64,000 nt of DNA from Nitrospirota bacterium (GTDB lineage Bacteria > Nitrospirota > UBA9217). A model generated the notes under the pieces. The model did not search any database. It was not told the origin of the DNA and worked only from the letters and a program-made list of their open reading frames with translations. The DNA is taken from positions 186,001 through 250,000 of the forward strand of contig JALNZF010000001.1 of NCBI GenBank assembly GCA_023229435.1. Reading direction: 5' to 3'. The position numbers and the translations under genes were made by a program. Below are positions 44,739-52,708 of this stretch, one piece after another; within the stretch, counting starts at the first letter, position 1, and the number at the start of each line of letters is the position of its first letter.

Positions 44739-45242
44739 ATGATGACTCAAAACTGGTATGCACTCCGGGTACGATCGCGTCATGAATTTGTTACGTCCGA
44801 AGAGCTTGGGCGGAAGGACATCGAGAACTTTCTCCCATCCGTTTCAAGAGTGCGTCAATGGAAAGACAGAAAAAAAACCGTGGATTTCCCGCTCTTCCCC
44901 GGATATGTGTTTGTTCACCTTGATCCGCTCCCCGGAGCATTTGTGAATGTCTTGAAGACGCGCGGGTCCGTGAGTTTCGTTTCGCTGGAGCCCGGGCAGC
45001 CGACTTCCGTGTCACCGGAAGAGATCGCATCTCTCAGGGCAATGCTCATGAGCGGTGAGCAGCTCGATGTTTTCCCGGCATTCAAGGAAGGAACGGCCGT
45101 GCGGGTGAAACAGGGCCCGTTGCGCGGCACGGTTGGTATCCTTGCAAAGCGGGAAGGCCGCCAGATGTTCCTTATCAACATCGATATTCTCGGCAGGAGC
45201 GTCGGGTTGAAGATCAGCGCCGAGGATGTTGAACTGGCCTGA
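44739..45242 (+). CDS. Specialised NusG paralog (UpxY/LoaP-type antiterminator)
   Basis: About 167 residues. NGN domain (NWYALRVRSRHEFVTSEEL...FLPSV...PLFPGYVFVHL) followed by a KOW domain (GTAVRVKQGPLRGTVGIL) near the end. Such paralogs within surface-polysaccharide loci keep RNA polymerase running through long operons. The start is uncertain: ATG 44739/44742 fits the NGN start, while GTG 44718 has AGGAGGG only a base away. No recruitment (ops-like) element was identified. Confidence 0.82.
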   Translation: MMTQNWYALRVRSRHEFVTSEELGRKDIENFLPSVSRVRQWKDRKKTVDFPLFPGYVFVHLDPLPGAFVNVLKTRGSVSFVSLEPGQPTSVSPEEIASLRAMLMSGEQLDVFPAFKEGTAVRVKQGPLRGTVGILAKREGRQMFLINIDILGRSVGLKISAEDVELA

Positions 45243-45367
45243 TGCTGGTTTGTCGTTCATCTGATCGATGTCAGGCAGGACAGCTTTGCCGATTTAATCC
45301 CCTTGGTTCGCTGTATGTAACTGAGAGGGCGAAGCATTGCCGAATGCATGGGAAGTAACCGTGAACC

Positions 45368-46612
45368 GTGAACCTTAAACTATCTCTCATTTGGATCTCG
45401 GCGATCATCCTCGGCGCAGTGTCGATCATCGCTCCCGCCCATGTCGAAGGTTCTGAATTCCGGGTGCAGCCGAGCATACTCTTGAGTGAAGAGTATAATG
45501 ACAATGTTCTTCTGACAACGGAGAACCGGTACGATGATTACATCACCAGGACCGCCCCCTCACTTTCCGGAGAGTATCTGGCGCCCAAATGGGAATGGTT
45601 TATCGCTGGTAATTATAATTATCTCAACTATGAAAAAAGGACCGTCCGGAATGGCTCCTATTACACGCTGGATCTTATGAACAAGAACAGGATCATGGCA
45701 GATGTTCTTTTTTTGGAGGTGAAGGACCAATACTCGAGAGTATCACTGGATGTTTTGAGAGACTACACGCAGGAAAGTAATTTTGTGAACCAGTCGGACA
45801 GGAATCTTCTTACCGTACATCCTTATCTTGTGCTGAAGCCGTTCTCCCAGATGTCCGTTACGACGGGTTATTTCTACCTCGACACCTGGTACAAGGACCC
45901 GCTCGCCATAGACCGGACAGATCATATCGGCTATGCCGATGCCACGCAGGAGTTGTCACCGCGGTCAGCCGTGCTCGCCGGCGTCAGGCATACCCTGGAT
46001 ATAAATACGATTGAGGATTACACGCAGGACGATCTGTATCTGGGACTGAATTATGAGTACGCGGAGAATTCCACGGTCACGTTCAAGGCCGGCAACAGCT
46101 GGTTCGACTACGCGGGCAAAGGCAGGAGCTCCCAGCTGTTCTGGGATGCCATACTCACGCAGCGGTATCCGACCGTTACCATAACCTATGAGACCGGGTT
46201 GCGTTTTGTCCCGGACCCCCTTCGCAATCTGCGACGGGAGGACCGGTATCTCGCGACTGTCAGAAAAGATGTCGAGCGGTTGTCCCTGGTTGTTTCCGGA
46301 GGATTCCTGGAATATCGCAATGCGGAAAGCAAACACCTGGAAAACACGACGTACCGGCTGACAGGAAAGCTCGGTCATGCCATAACGGCGAAATCAAAGC
46401 TCACGCTCGATCTCGCAGCGGAGCGGCTGGACGATAATCAAGCGGGCACGGCCCTGGAAACATATCGCACCGGGGTGGTGTTTGAATATGTAGCCAGGGA
46501 AAAGCTGACACTGGCCCTTGAGTACCGGTATACGAATGTCTATTCGCCGGATACTGCTTCGGATACCTACGATAACAACCGGGTCACCGTGTCATTGCGG
46601 AAGGTTTTTTAA
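45368..46612 (+). CDS. EPS-associated outer-membrane beta-barrel protein
   Basis: 414 residues. N-terminal signal (LIWISAIILGAVSIIAPAHVEG), then alternating aromatic/hydrophobic strands across the whole length (e.g. YSRVSLDVLRDYTQESNF, ALEYRYTNVYSPDTA) ending with a C-terminal Phe (VSLRKVF), the usual outer-membrane sorting end. It matches the long PEP-CTERM-associated barrel type. GTG start; the codon lies inside a GGTTCA-type repeat (GTGAACCGTGAACC), so the repeat has supplied the start or lies over it. Probably the outer-membrane pore or secretion partner. Confidence 0.77.
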   Translation: MNLKLSLIWISAIILGAVSIIAPAHVEGSEFRVQPSILLSEEYNDNVLLTTENRYDDYITRTAPSLSGEYLAPKWEWFIAGNYNYLNYEKRTVRNGSYYTLDLMNKNRIMADVLFLEVKDQYSRVSLDVLRDYTQESNFVNQSDRNLLTVHPYLVLKPFSQMSVTTGYFYLDTWYKDPLAIDRTDHIGYADATQELSPRSAVLAGVRHTLDINTIEDYTQDDLYLGLNYEYAENSTVTFKAGNSWFDYAGKGRSSQLFWDAILTQRYPTVTITYETGLRFVPDPLRNLRREDRYLATVRKDVERLSLVVSGGFLEYRNAESKHLENTTYRLTGKLGHAITAKSKLTLDLAAERLDDNQAGTALETYRTGVVFEYVAREKLTLALEYRYTNVYSPDTASDTYDNNRVTVSLRKVF

Positions 46613-46623
46613 TTTTACTACAG

Positions 46624-46719
46624 CAGGTTCAAAGTTTGAGGTTCACGGTTCAATGTTGCGAAACCATAAAAACGAACGCGTTGAAGCGCAAAAAACCGTG
46701 AACCGTGAACCCTGAACAG
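46624..46719. repeat. GGTTCA-type inverted repeat
   Basis: AGGTTCAAAG... and AGGTTCACGGTTCAATG on the left, CCGTGAACCGTGAACCC on the right. Same unit as 41598-41667 and 45357-45373. Non-coding. Confidence 0.55.
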
Positions 46720-46750
46720 GAATAAAATCTCAGCATTAAGGAAATAACCA

Positions 46751-47896
46751 ATGAAAATCCCAGCGCGTAAGAAAAAGCAGGTCATTCTTCCTCAAAGCTC
46801 CGAGATGCCCGGTGATGACGAATACAGCTGCTATGAAGAAGATTTCTTTCTGGAGTTTCTTATATTCGAGCGAAGACGGAGCGAACGCTCGGGAAGGCCG
46901 TTTCTGGTGATGACCATGGAATTTACCAGGATCCTCGATCTGGAGAGCAGGCGTGAATCCGTCAGGTGGGCAATGCAGACGTTGTCGGTGCTTACCCGGG
47001 ATACCGATATCAAGGGATGGTACAAAAACCCTATGGTTCTGGGCGTTATCTTTACTGAAATGAACAGCCTTGAAACGGAAACTTTACAGAAAAAGATCAA
47101 CGAAAGTCTCTCCGCCCGGCTGTCGGCCGAACAACTCGATGACATACAATTATCTTTTCATCGGTTTCCCGAGGATGGAAAGCCGAACAAACCGGGTGGC
47201 CCGATAAGCTTCACGTTCTATCCTGAATACCCCAAAAAAGAACGGTCCCATAAAAACGCGCTCAAGATGAAACGGATGATCGACGTTCTCGGCGGTATTG
47301 TCGGTCTCCTGATCTATTCTCCCTTTTTCCTGTTGATCCCGCTCTGTATTAAACTGACTTCACGAGGGCCGGTTCTGTTCAGGCAGGAGAGGATCGGACA
47401 ATACGGAAAAAAATTCATCTTTCTCAAATTCAGGAGCATGTTTGCCGACAATGACGAGGAAGTTCACAAACAATATGTCCAGGACCTGATCGCCGGAAAG
47501 GTGTCAGGCGAAACCGGCGATAAAGGCGTCAAGCAAAAAGTGTACAAGATCACGAACGACAAAAGGGTGACTCCTCTCGGGAATATCCTGCGGAAGACAA
47601 GTCTGGATGAGCTTCCTCAGTTTATCAATGTGCTGAAAGGAGAAATGTCCCTGGTCGGGCCGAGACCTCCCATTCCGTATGAACTCGAAAAGTATGATAC
47701 ATGGCACCGGCGCCGCGTCCTGGAGGTCAAACCGGGAATCACCGGGTTATGGCAGGTCACCGGGCGAAGTTCAACAACATTTGACGAGATGGTGCGCATC
47801 GACCTCCAGTACGCGACAAACTGGTCAATATGGTTTGATGTGAAGATACTTCTGAAGACCACGTGGATCGTTATAGCGGGGAAGGGCGCGTACTAA
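46751..47896 (+). CDS. Phosphoglycosyl transferase (bacterial sugar transferase) with GGDEF-like N-terminus
   Basis: 381 residues. Residues ~170-381 are the bacterial sugar transferase domain (MKRMIDVLGGIVGLLIYSPFFLLIP helix-hairpin, GPVLFRQERIGQYGKKF, FKFRSM, SLDELPQFINVLKGEMSLVGPRPP, VKPGITGLWQVTGRS). It would attach the first sugar phosphate to undecaprenyl phosphate. Residues ~30-140 (FERRRSERSGRPFLVMTMEF, GVIFTEMNSL) look like a degenerate GGDEF-type fold without GGDEF, instead of the usual membrane region. Starts the polymer assembly part. Confidence 0.85.
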   Translation: MKIPARKKKQVILPQSSEMPGDDEYSCYEEDFFLEFLIFERRRSERSGRPFLVMTMEFTRILDLESRRESVRWAMQTLSVLTRDTDIKGWYKNPMVLGVIFTEMNSLETETLQKKINESLSARLSAEQLDDIQLSFHRFPEDGKPNKPGGPISFTFYPEYPKKERSHKNALKMKRMIDVLGGIVGLLIYSPFFLLIPLCIKLTSRGPVLFRQERIGQYGKKFIFLKFRSMFADNDEEVHKQYVQDLIAGKVSGETGDKGVKQKVYKITNDKRVTPLGNILRKTSLDELPQFINVLKGEMSLVGPRPPIPYELEKYDTWHRRRVLEVKPGITGLWQVTGRSSTTFDEMVRIDLQYATNWSIWFDVKILLKTTWIVIAGKGAY

Positions 47897-47980
47897 AGAA
47901 CAGTGCCTAAAATTCATAAAGTGTCTAAAATGCCTAAAGTTAGAAGTTCACTTTAGTGCACTTAAGCGCACTTTTCTCAC
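47892..47980. repeat. CTAAAGTGA-type repeat, both arms, no gene
   Basis: Forward units (GTGCCTAAAATTCATAAAG, GTGTCTAAAATGCCTAAAG) then reverse units (TTCACTTTAGTGCACTTAAGCGCACTTTTC). A hairpin version of the element around 49492-50082 without the S23 gene. Confidence 0.7.
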
Positions 47981-48019
47981 CATGCACCATGCGCAGTATT
48001 TATCGATCAGGGGGAGATT

Positions 48020-49021
48020 ATGATCAACATAGGAATCATAGGATACGGTTACTGGGGACCGAACATCGTGCGGAATTTCAGCGGAATTGAGGGGGCACGG
48101 GTCGCTACGATATGCGATGGGAACCAGCTGTCCCTGAACCGGGCGCGGAAATCCTATCCGAACAGCACGGTAACGCATGACTGCAGCGACGTCCTGAACT
48201 CGACCGAGATCGACGCCGTGGCCGTCATCACGCCGGTGTCGACCCATTTTGAACTGGCCAAAAGGGCGCTCGAAAACGGAAAACACGTGTTCGTGGAAAA
48301 ACCCTTCACCGCGACGGCGGCGCAGGCCGAGGAATTGATCGCGCTGGCGGAGCGGAAAAAGCTGACCATCATGGTGGACCACACCTTCCTGTTTACCGGC
48401 GCGGTAAAAAAGATCAAACAGCATATTGAAAAGAAAACACTGGGGGACCTCTACTATTACGATTCCGTCCGGGTGAATTTGGGGCTGTTCCAGCATGATG
48501 TGAACGTGATATGGGACCTCGCGGCCCATGATTTCGCCATCATGGACTATCTTGTCGAGGAGCGGCCCATTGCCGTGTCGGCCTGCGGCAAGGCGCATGT
48601 AAGCGAGATGGAGGATACCGCATATGTAACGCTCCAGTTCAAGAACCAGATGATCGCCCATTTCAACCTGAACTGGCTGTCCCCGGTCAAGGTAAGGACC
48701 ACCCGCATCGGCGGCGAGAAAAAAATGCTGGTATGGAACGACCTTGAGGCGGACGAAAAGATCAAGATCTACGACAAGGGCGTGGAAGTGAAGAGCAAGG
48801 AGGCGACCTATAAGATGCTCGTCAATTATCGCTCCGGCGATATGCACGCGCCGCGGGTAGAGCAGGTAGAGGCTCTCAAGATGGAAACAGAGTATTTTGT
48901 GCAGTGCGTGGAGAATAGCGAGACGCCGATCAATGATGGACATGCGGGCTTGCGGGTGGTGAAAATGCTTGAGGCCTGCAATAAATCGCTCAAAATGCAC
49001 GGACAACAGGTGATGCTATGA
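48020..49021 (+). CDS. Gfo/Idh/MocA oxidoreductase, WbpB/WlbA-like
   Basis: 333 residues. N-terminal Rossmann domain (IGIIGYGYWGPNIVRNF), the family motif EKPFTATAAQAEEL near residue 94 with catalytic Lys, and the C-terminal alpha/beta domain. With the acetyltransferase (49018) and aminotransferase (50096) it forms the WbpB-WbpD-WbpE set that turns UDP-GlcNAcA into UDP-GlcNAc(3NAc)A; WbpA is not seen here. GGGGAGA before the ATG. The stop overlaps the next start. Confidence 0.85.
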   Translation: MINIGIIGYGYWGPNIVRNFSGIEGARVATICDGNQLSLNRARKSYPNSTVTHDCSDVLNSTEIDAVAVITPVSTHFELAKRALENGKHVFVEKPFTATAAQAEELIALAERKKLTIMVDHTFLFTGAVKKIKQHIEKKTLGDLYYYDSVRVNLGLFQHDVNVIWDLAAHDFAIMDYLVEERPIAVSACGKAHVSEMEDTAYVTLQFKNQMIAHFNLNWLSPVKVRTTRIGGEKKMLVWNDLEADEKIKIYDKGVEVKSKEATYKMLVNYRSGDMHAPRVEQVEALKMETEYFVQCVENSETPINDGHAGLRVVKMLEACNKSLKMHGQQVML

Positions 49022-49491
49022 AGTTTGTCTCTATCGCGGACGATGTAAAGCTCGGGAAGGACGTAAAGCTTGCCAACTTTGTGAACCTGTACGGGTGCAC
49101 CATCGATGACAATACCAAGATCGGCACGTTTGTCGAGGTGCAGAAGAATGCGTTCATCGGCAAGAACTGCAAGATCCAGAGCCACACGTTCATCTGCGAA
49201 GGCGTGACCATCGAGGACGAGGTATTCATCGGCCATGGAGTGACGTTCATCAATGATACCTTCCCCCGCGCGACCACTACCAAGGGCGGGCTCCAGACAG
49301 AGGCTGATTGGCGGGTGGAACCGACGCTGGTAAAAAAAGGCGCGACAGTCGGATCAGGGGCGACCATTTTGAGCAAGGTGACGATCGGCGAGAACGCCAT
49401 TGTAGGGGCGGGAAGCGTGGTGACAAAGGATGTTCCGCCGAACACCATTGTCGCGGGAAATCCGGCGAAGGTGGTGAGGAAGATAGAGTAA
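49018..49491 (+). CDS. WbpD/WlbB-like hexapeptide N-acetyltransferase
   Basis: 157 residues, a left-handed beta-helix of hexapeptide repeats (KIGTFVEVQKNAFIGKNCKIQ, GATVGSGATILSKVTIGENAIVGAGSVVTKDV). The H in GHGVTFIND matches the family active region. It should N-acetylate the 3-amino group of a UDP-sugar acid. It overlaps the dehydrogenase by four bases (ATGA). Confidence 0.86.
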   Translation: MKFVSIADDVKLGKDVKLANFVNLYGCTIDDNTKIGTFVEVQKNAFIGKNCKIQSHTFICEGVTIEDEVFIGHGVTFINDTFPRATTTKGGLQTEADWRVEPTLVKKGATVGSGATILSKVTIGENAIVGAGSVVTKDVPPNTIVAGNPAKVVRKIE

Positions 49492-50082
49492 GTGAGAGAA
49501 GTGCGCTAAAGTGAACTAAAGGGATCAAAGTTAAAAGTGCCTAAAGTGCGCTAAAGTGACTAAAGTGAGCTAAAGTGACCAGAGTTAAAAGTGACCTAAA
49601 GTGACTAAGATGGAGAATAAAGAGTTTGCAAAAGCGTTGGAAAAAAGAACGAGGGAATTTGCTGTTAAAATAATTCGTTTGTCTGCCAAGCTGCCAAACA
49701 CTGCTGAAGCAAAGGTCATAAAAAATCAAATCACTAAATCTGGAACATCTATTGGCGCTAATTACCGTGAGGCCAACCGTTCCAGAAGCAAGGCGGATTT
49801 TAAGAGTAAGATCAGAATTTGTGAAAGTGAAGCCAGCGAAACGCAATATTGGCTGGAAGTCATTGTCGATGCAAACATGCTTCGTGTGGAAGATGTGAAT
49901 GCAGAATATGTCGAATGTGGAGAATTACTCGCTATTTTTACAAAGATCGCCAAAACGCTTTCACTTTAGGCAATTTAGTCACTTTAGCGCACTTTAGGGG
50001 TCACGTTAATTTACTTTAGGCAATTTAGTCACTTTAGCGCACTTTAGTCACTTATATATTATCACTTTAGTCACTTCACTTA
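49492..50082. mobile_element. IVS-like element: S23 gene between inverted CTAAAGTGA arrays
   Basis: Left arm 49492-49609 is forward units (CTAAAGTGA, 9-10 bases, with GAACTAAAG, GACTAAAG, GCCTAAAG variants). Right arm 49961-50082 is the reverse complement type (CACTTTAG). The S23-like gene at 49610-49969 lies between. The stop codon and the last codons (SerLeu-stop) are inside the right arm. The arms could pair and place the gene in a loop, as in the intervening sequences inside some 23S rRNA genes, which carry the same protein family. Confidence 0.65.
49610..49969 (+). CDS. Four-helix-bundle S23/IVS protein
   Basis: 119 residues (MENKEFAKALEKRTREFAVK start). Matches the S23 (four-helix bundle, TIGR02436/PF05635) family with KSGTSIGANYREANRSRSKADFKSKIRICESEASETQYWLEV in the middle and ECGELLAIFTKIAKTL near the end, residues around KSGTSIGANYREA being the conserved signature. 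The GTG at 49601 three codons upstream is also open but lies in repeat sequence. The family is known from 23S rRNA intervening sequences and relates to the Avd fold of diversity-generating retroelements. Function is unknown. It sits between acetyltransferase and aminotransferase genes. Confidence 0.82.
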   Translation: MENKEFAKALEKRTREFAVKIIRLSAKLPNTAEAKVIKNQITKSGTSIGANYREANRSRSKADFKSKIRICESEASETQYWLEVIVDANMLRVEDVNAEYVECGELLAIFTKIAKTLSL

Positions 50083-50095
50083 CGGGAGGTTCCCC

Positions 50096-51316
50096 TTGTC
50101 CAACGGCAAAATCCCTTTCCTCGATTTAATAACGCCGCACCGCGAGATGGAGGAGGAGTTGGTAGCGATCGTCCGGAAATCCTTCCAGACAGCCGGTTTT
50201 ATCGGCGGCCCGATGGTTGAAAATTTCGAACGCGAGTTCGCGGCATACTGCGATATACCATACTGCGTTGGGCTGGGGAGCGGTACCGATGCACTGCGAT
50301 TCGCGCTCATGGCCCTTGGGGTAGGGCAGGGAGACATGGTGATAACCGTGCCGAATACGTTTATCGCCACAACCGAGGCGATTTCACAGGCGGGTGCTTC
50401 AATAGCCTTTGTGGATATTGATGAACGGACGTATAACATGGATCCTGGAAAACTCAGGGAATTCATTGAAACGCAATGCACCCGGGGGCCGAAAGGGAGG
50501 CCGGTTCATAATAAAACCGGCAAGACGATAGCGGCAATAATTCCCGTCCATTTGTACGGCCAAATGGCGGATATGGACGCCATCATGGAAACGGCACGTG
50601 AGCACAGCCTCAAGGTGGTAGAGGATGCGTGCCAGGCGCATGGAGCAAAGTATTTTTCAAAGAAGGAAAATCGCTGGAGGATTGCCGGATCCATGGGTCA
50701 TGCCGCGGCATTCAGCTTCTATCCCGGGAAAAACCTTGGGGCCTGCGGCGAGGCGGGCGCTGCCACGACGAACGATGAAGCAGTTGCAAAGACGATCAAA
50801 ATGATACGGGACCATGGCCAGGCCCGGAAGTACTATCATGATATCGAAGGATACAATGGAAGGCTTGACGCGATCCAGGCCGGGATCCTCTCAGCCAAGT
50901 TGAAGCGTCTGCCGGCCTGGACCGAAGCGCGCCAGAAAGCGGCGGCCCAATATAACGATTTATTGAAAGGTATTTCAGGTATTACACCTCCGTACGAAGG
51001 AGAATGGTCGAAGGCGGTGTATCACCTCTATGTGATACGAACACAGCGACGCGATAAGCTCCAGGCGTTTCTCGACGCGCAAAATATAGCCACGGGACTT
51101 CATTATCCCGTTCCATTGCATCAACAGAAAGCGTACATCGGCGCACAGGTGACCTATGGGAAATTGGACGTGACAGAGAAGGCTGCGCGGGAAATCCTGT
51201 CTTTGCCCATGTTCCCGGGGTTGACGGAAGAGCAGCAGAAACTGGTGGCCCGGCAAATCAGAGAATATATCAGTTCAGGTGCAGGAGTGACTACCTCTGG
51301 CGGAGACGCCGGATGA
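50096..51316 (+). CDS. DegT/DnrJ/EryC1-family sugar aminotransferase (WbpE-like)
   Basis: 406 residues from TTG 50096 (GGGAGGT six bases upstream). PLP-enzyme segments: LGSGTDALRFALMALGVGQGD, PVHLYGQMADMDAIM, EDACQAHGA, and the PLP lysine in AAFSFYPGKNLGACGEAGAATTND. It would aminate C3 of a UDP-keto-sugar acid in the same path as genes 48020 and 49018. It is coupled to the radical SAM gene by ATGA (51313-51316). Confidence 0.86.
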   Translation: MSNGKIPFLDLITPHREMEEELVAIVRKSFQTAGFIGGPMVENFEREFAAYCDIPYCVGLGSGTDALRFALMALGVGQGDMVITVPNTFIATTEAISQAGASIAFVDIDERTYNMDPGKLREFIETQCTRGPKGRPVHNKTGKTIAAIIPVHLYGQMADMDAIMETAREHSLKVVEDACQAHGAKYFSKKENRWRIAGSMGHAAAFSFYPGKNLGACGEAGAATTNDEAVAKTIKMIRDHGQARKYYHDIEGYNGRLDAIQAGILSAKLKRLPAWTEARQKAAAQYNDLLKGISGITPPYEGEWSKAVYHLYVIRTQRRDKLQAFLDAQNIATGLHYPVPLHQQKAYIGAQVTYGKLDVTEKAAREILSLPMFPGLTEEQQKLVARQIREYISSGAGVTTSGGDAG

Positions 51317-52680
51317 AAAGAATCCTTTTTGTAGGCGCTGTAGACCCATATTCTCAGGAAGAAACCCATCTTCGGCCTCTTTGGCCGGCATGTCTCGCCG
51401 CATATGCGGAAAATAAATTCGGCGAGGGCGCGTTTGAATTCCGCTTTGTAAATGGACGAATAGAAGAGGGAATAAAAGCATTTCAGCCGGACTTTGTAGC
51501 GATCAGCACGGTCACCAAGAATTATCCCAACGCAGTCCAGTCAGCGGTAATTGCCAAACAGCATAAGCTGCCGGTGGTGATCGGGGGCATGCATATCACT
51601 ACCGTGCCGGGCTGCCTTGATAAAAATATGGATGCAGGATGTATCGGCGAAGGAGAACAGACATTCGCTGAACTCCTGCAGATCTATCTTGAGACAGGTT
51701 CATTGCAGCCGGCCCGCCTGGCTGGAGTCAAAGGGATCGTCTATCGAAAGAACGGCGAACTGACCATAAATGAGAAAAGGCAACCCCTCCCGGATATGGA
51801 TCAGATGCCGCATCCAAAACGCTCTGTTGTCGGTTATGGAAATCGTGACTATTTGTACACGGCGCGGGGCTGTTCCAGTAATTGCGTTTTTTGCTCCTGC
51901 ACCCGCCACTGGGGGACCGTTCGATATGCGTCTCCTGAGTATGTTCTTGAAGAGGTCAGGGAGCTTATCGAGAACGGAGTAAAAATAATCAGATTTAACG
52001 AGGATAATTTTGCTTCAAATCATCCGCGCCTGCGCCGTATTTCCGAATTGATCGTTGAAAACGGCTTTCACCGAAAAGCCAGATTCAGCTGCTGGTGCCG
52101 CGCAAACTTTGTGACCCCTGATGTGGCCAAATCGCTCAAGGCAATGAACGTTGTTTCCGTTAAAATGGGGCTTGAAAGCGGATGTGACAAGACCCTGAAG
52201 TTTCTCAAAGGCGGCGTCACGGTAAAAGACAACTGGAATGCGGTGAACCTGCTGAAGGACGCCGGAATGCAGGTGAATGCCGATTTCATCATCGGCGCTC
52301 CTGAAGAGACACGGGAAGAGATGATGCAGACATATGACTTTATAAAGAAATCGCGGGTCGACTTTGTCGATGTGAATGTCCTCACCCCTCTGCCAGGCAC
52401 CCCTCTCTATGACTATGCAGTAGCAAAAAAGCTCATCACCGATGACACGGATTGGAGCAACATCAACTTCAGTTCTCAAAAAGAATATCGCGGCCCTATT
52501 CTTTCGGAGACCATTGACCGGGAACAACTGAAGGCCATCTATGATAAATTCCGCCGTCTGCGTCTTTACAAAACACTTAAGGCTGTGCCGCGGAGTCCAT
52601 GGCTCGGCGAAATTCCGGGGATTCTTGTCCGTAGGGTGCTTGGAAAGGCCGTTAAAACAGTCAGGCAGATGATCAGGTAA
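51313..52680 (+). CDS. B12-binding radical SAM protein
   Basis: 455 residues. B12-type N-terminal domain (MKRILFVGAVDPYSQEET; VVIGGMHITTVPG near 90; CIGEGEQTFAEL) and a radical SAM core with CSSNCVFC near 186. FIIGAPEETREEMMQ and NVLTPLPGTPLY are usual late motifs. It starts inside the aminotransferase stop. In an EPS locus a sugar modification such as C-methylation is possible, but nothing in the sequence fixes it. Confidence 0.83.
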   Translation: MKRILFVGAVDPYSQEETHLRPLWPACLAAYAENKFGEGAFEFRFVNGRIEEGIKAFQPDFVAISTVTKNYPNAVQSAVIAKQHKLPVVIGGMHITTVPGCLDKNMDAGCIGEGEQTFAELLQIYLETGSLQPARLAGVKGIVYRKNGELTINEKRQPLPDMDQMPHPKRSVVGYGNRDYLYTARGCSSNCVFCSCTRHWGTVRYASPEYVLEEVRELIENGVKIIRFNEDNFASNHPRLRRISELIVENGFHRKARFSCWCRANFVTPDVAKSLKAMNVVSVKMGLESGCDKTLKFLKGGVTVKDNWNAVNLLKDAGMQVNADFIIGAPEETREEMMQTYDFIKKSRVDFVDVNVLTPLPGTPLYDYAVAKKLITDDTDWSNINFSSQKEYRGPILSETIDREQLKAIYDKFRRLRLYKTLKAVPRSPWLGEIPGILVRRVLGKAVKTVRQMIR

Positions 52681-52708
52681 GCGGTTGTAATATTCGCCGG
52701 CAGGAATA

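Noticed and set aside
49492..50082. CTAAAGTGA arrays as possible CRISPR
   Set aside because: Units are 9-10 bases with no spacers, and the two arms are in opposite orientation.
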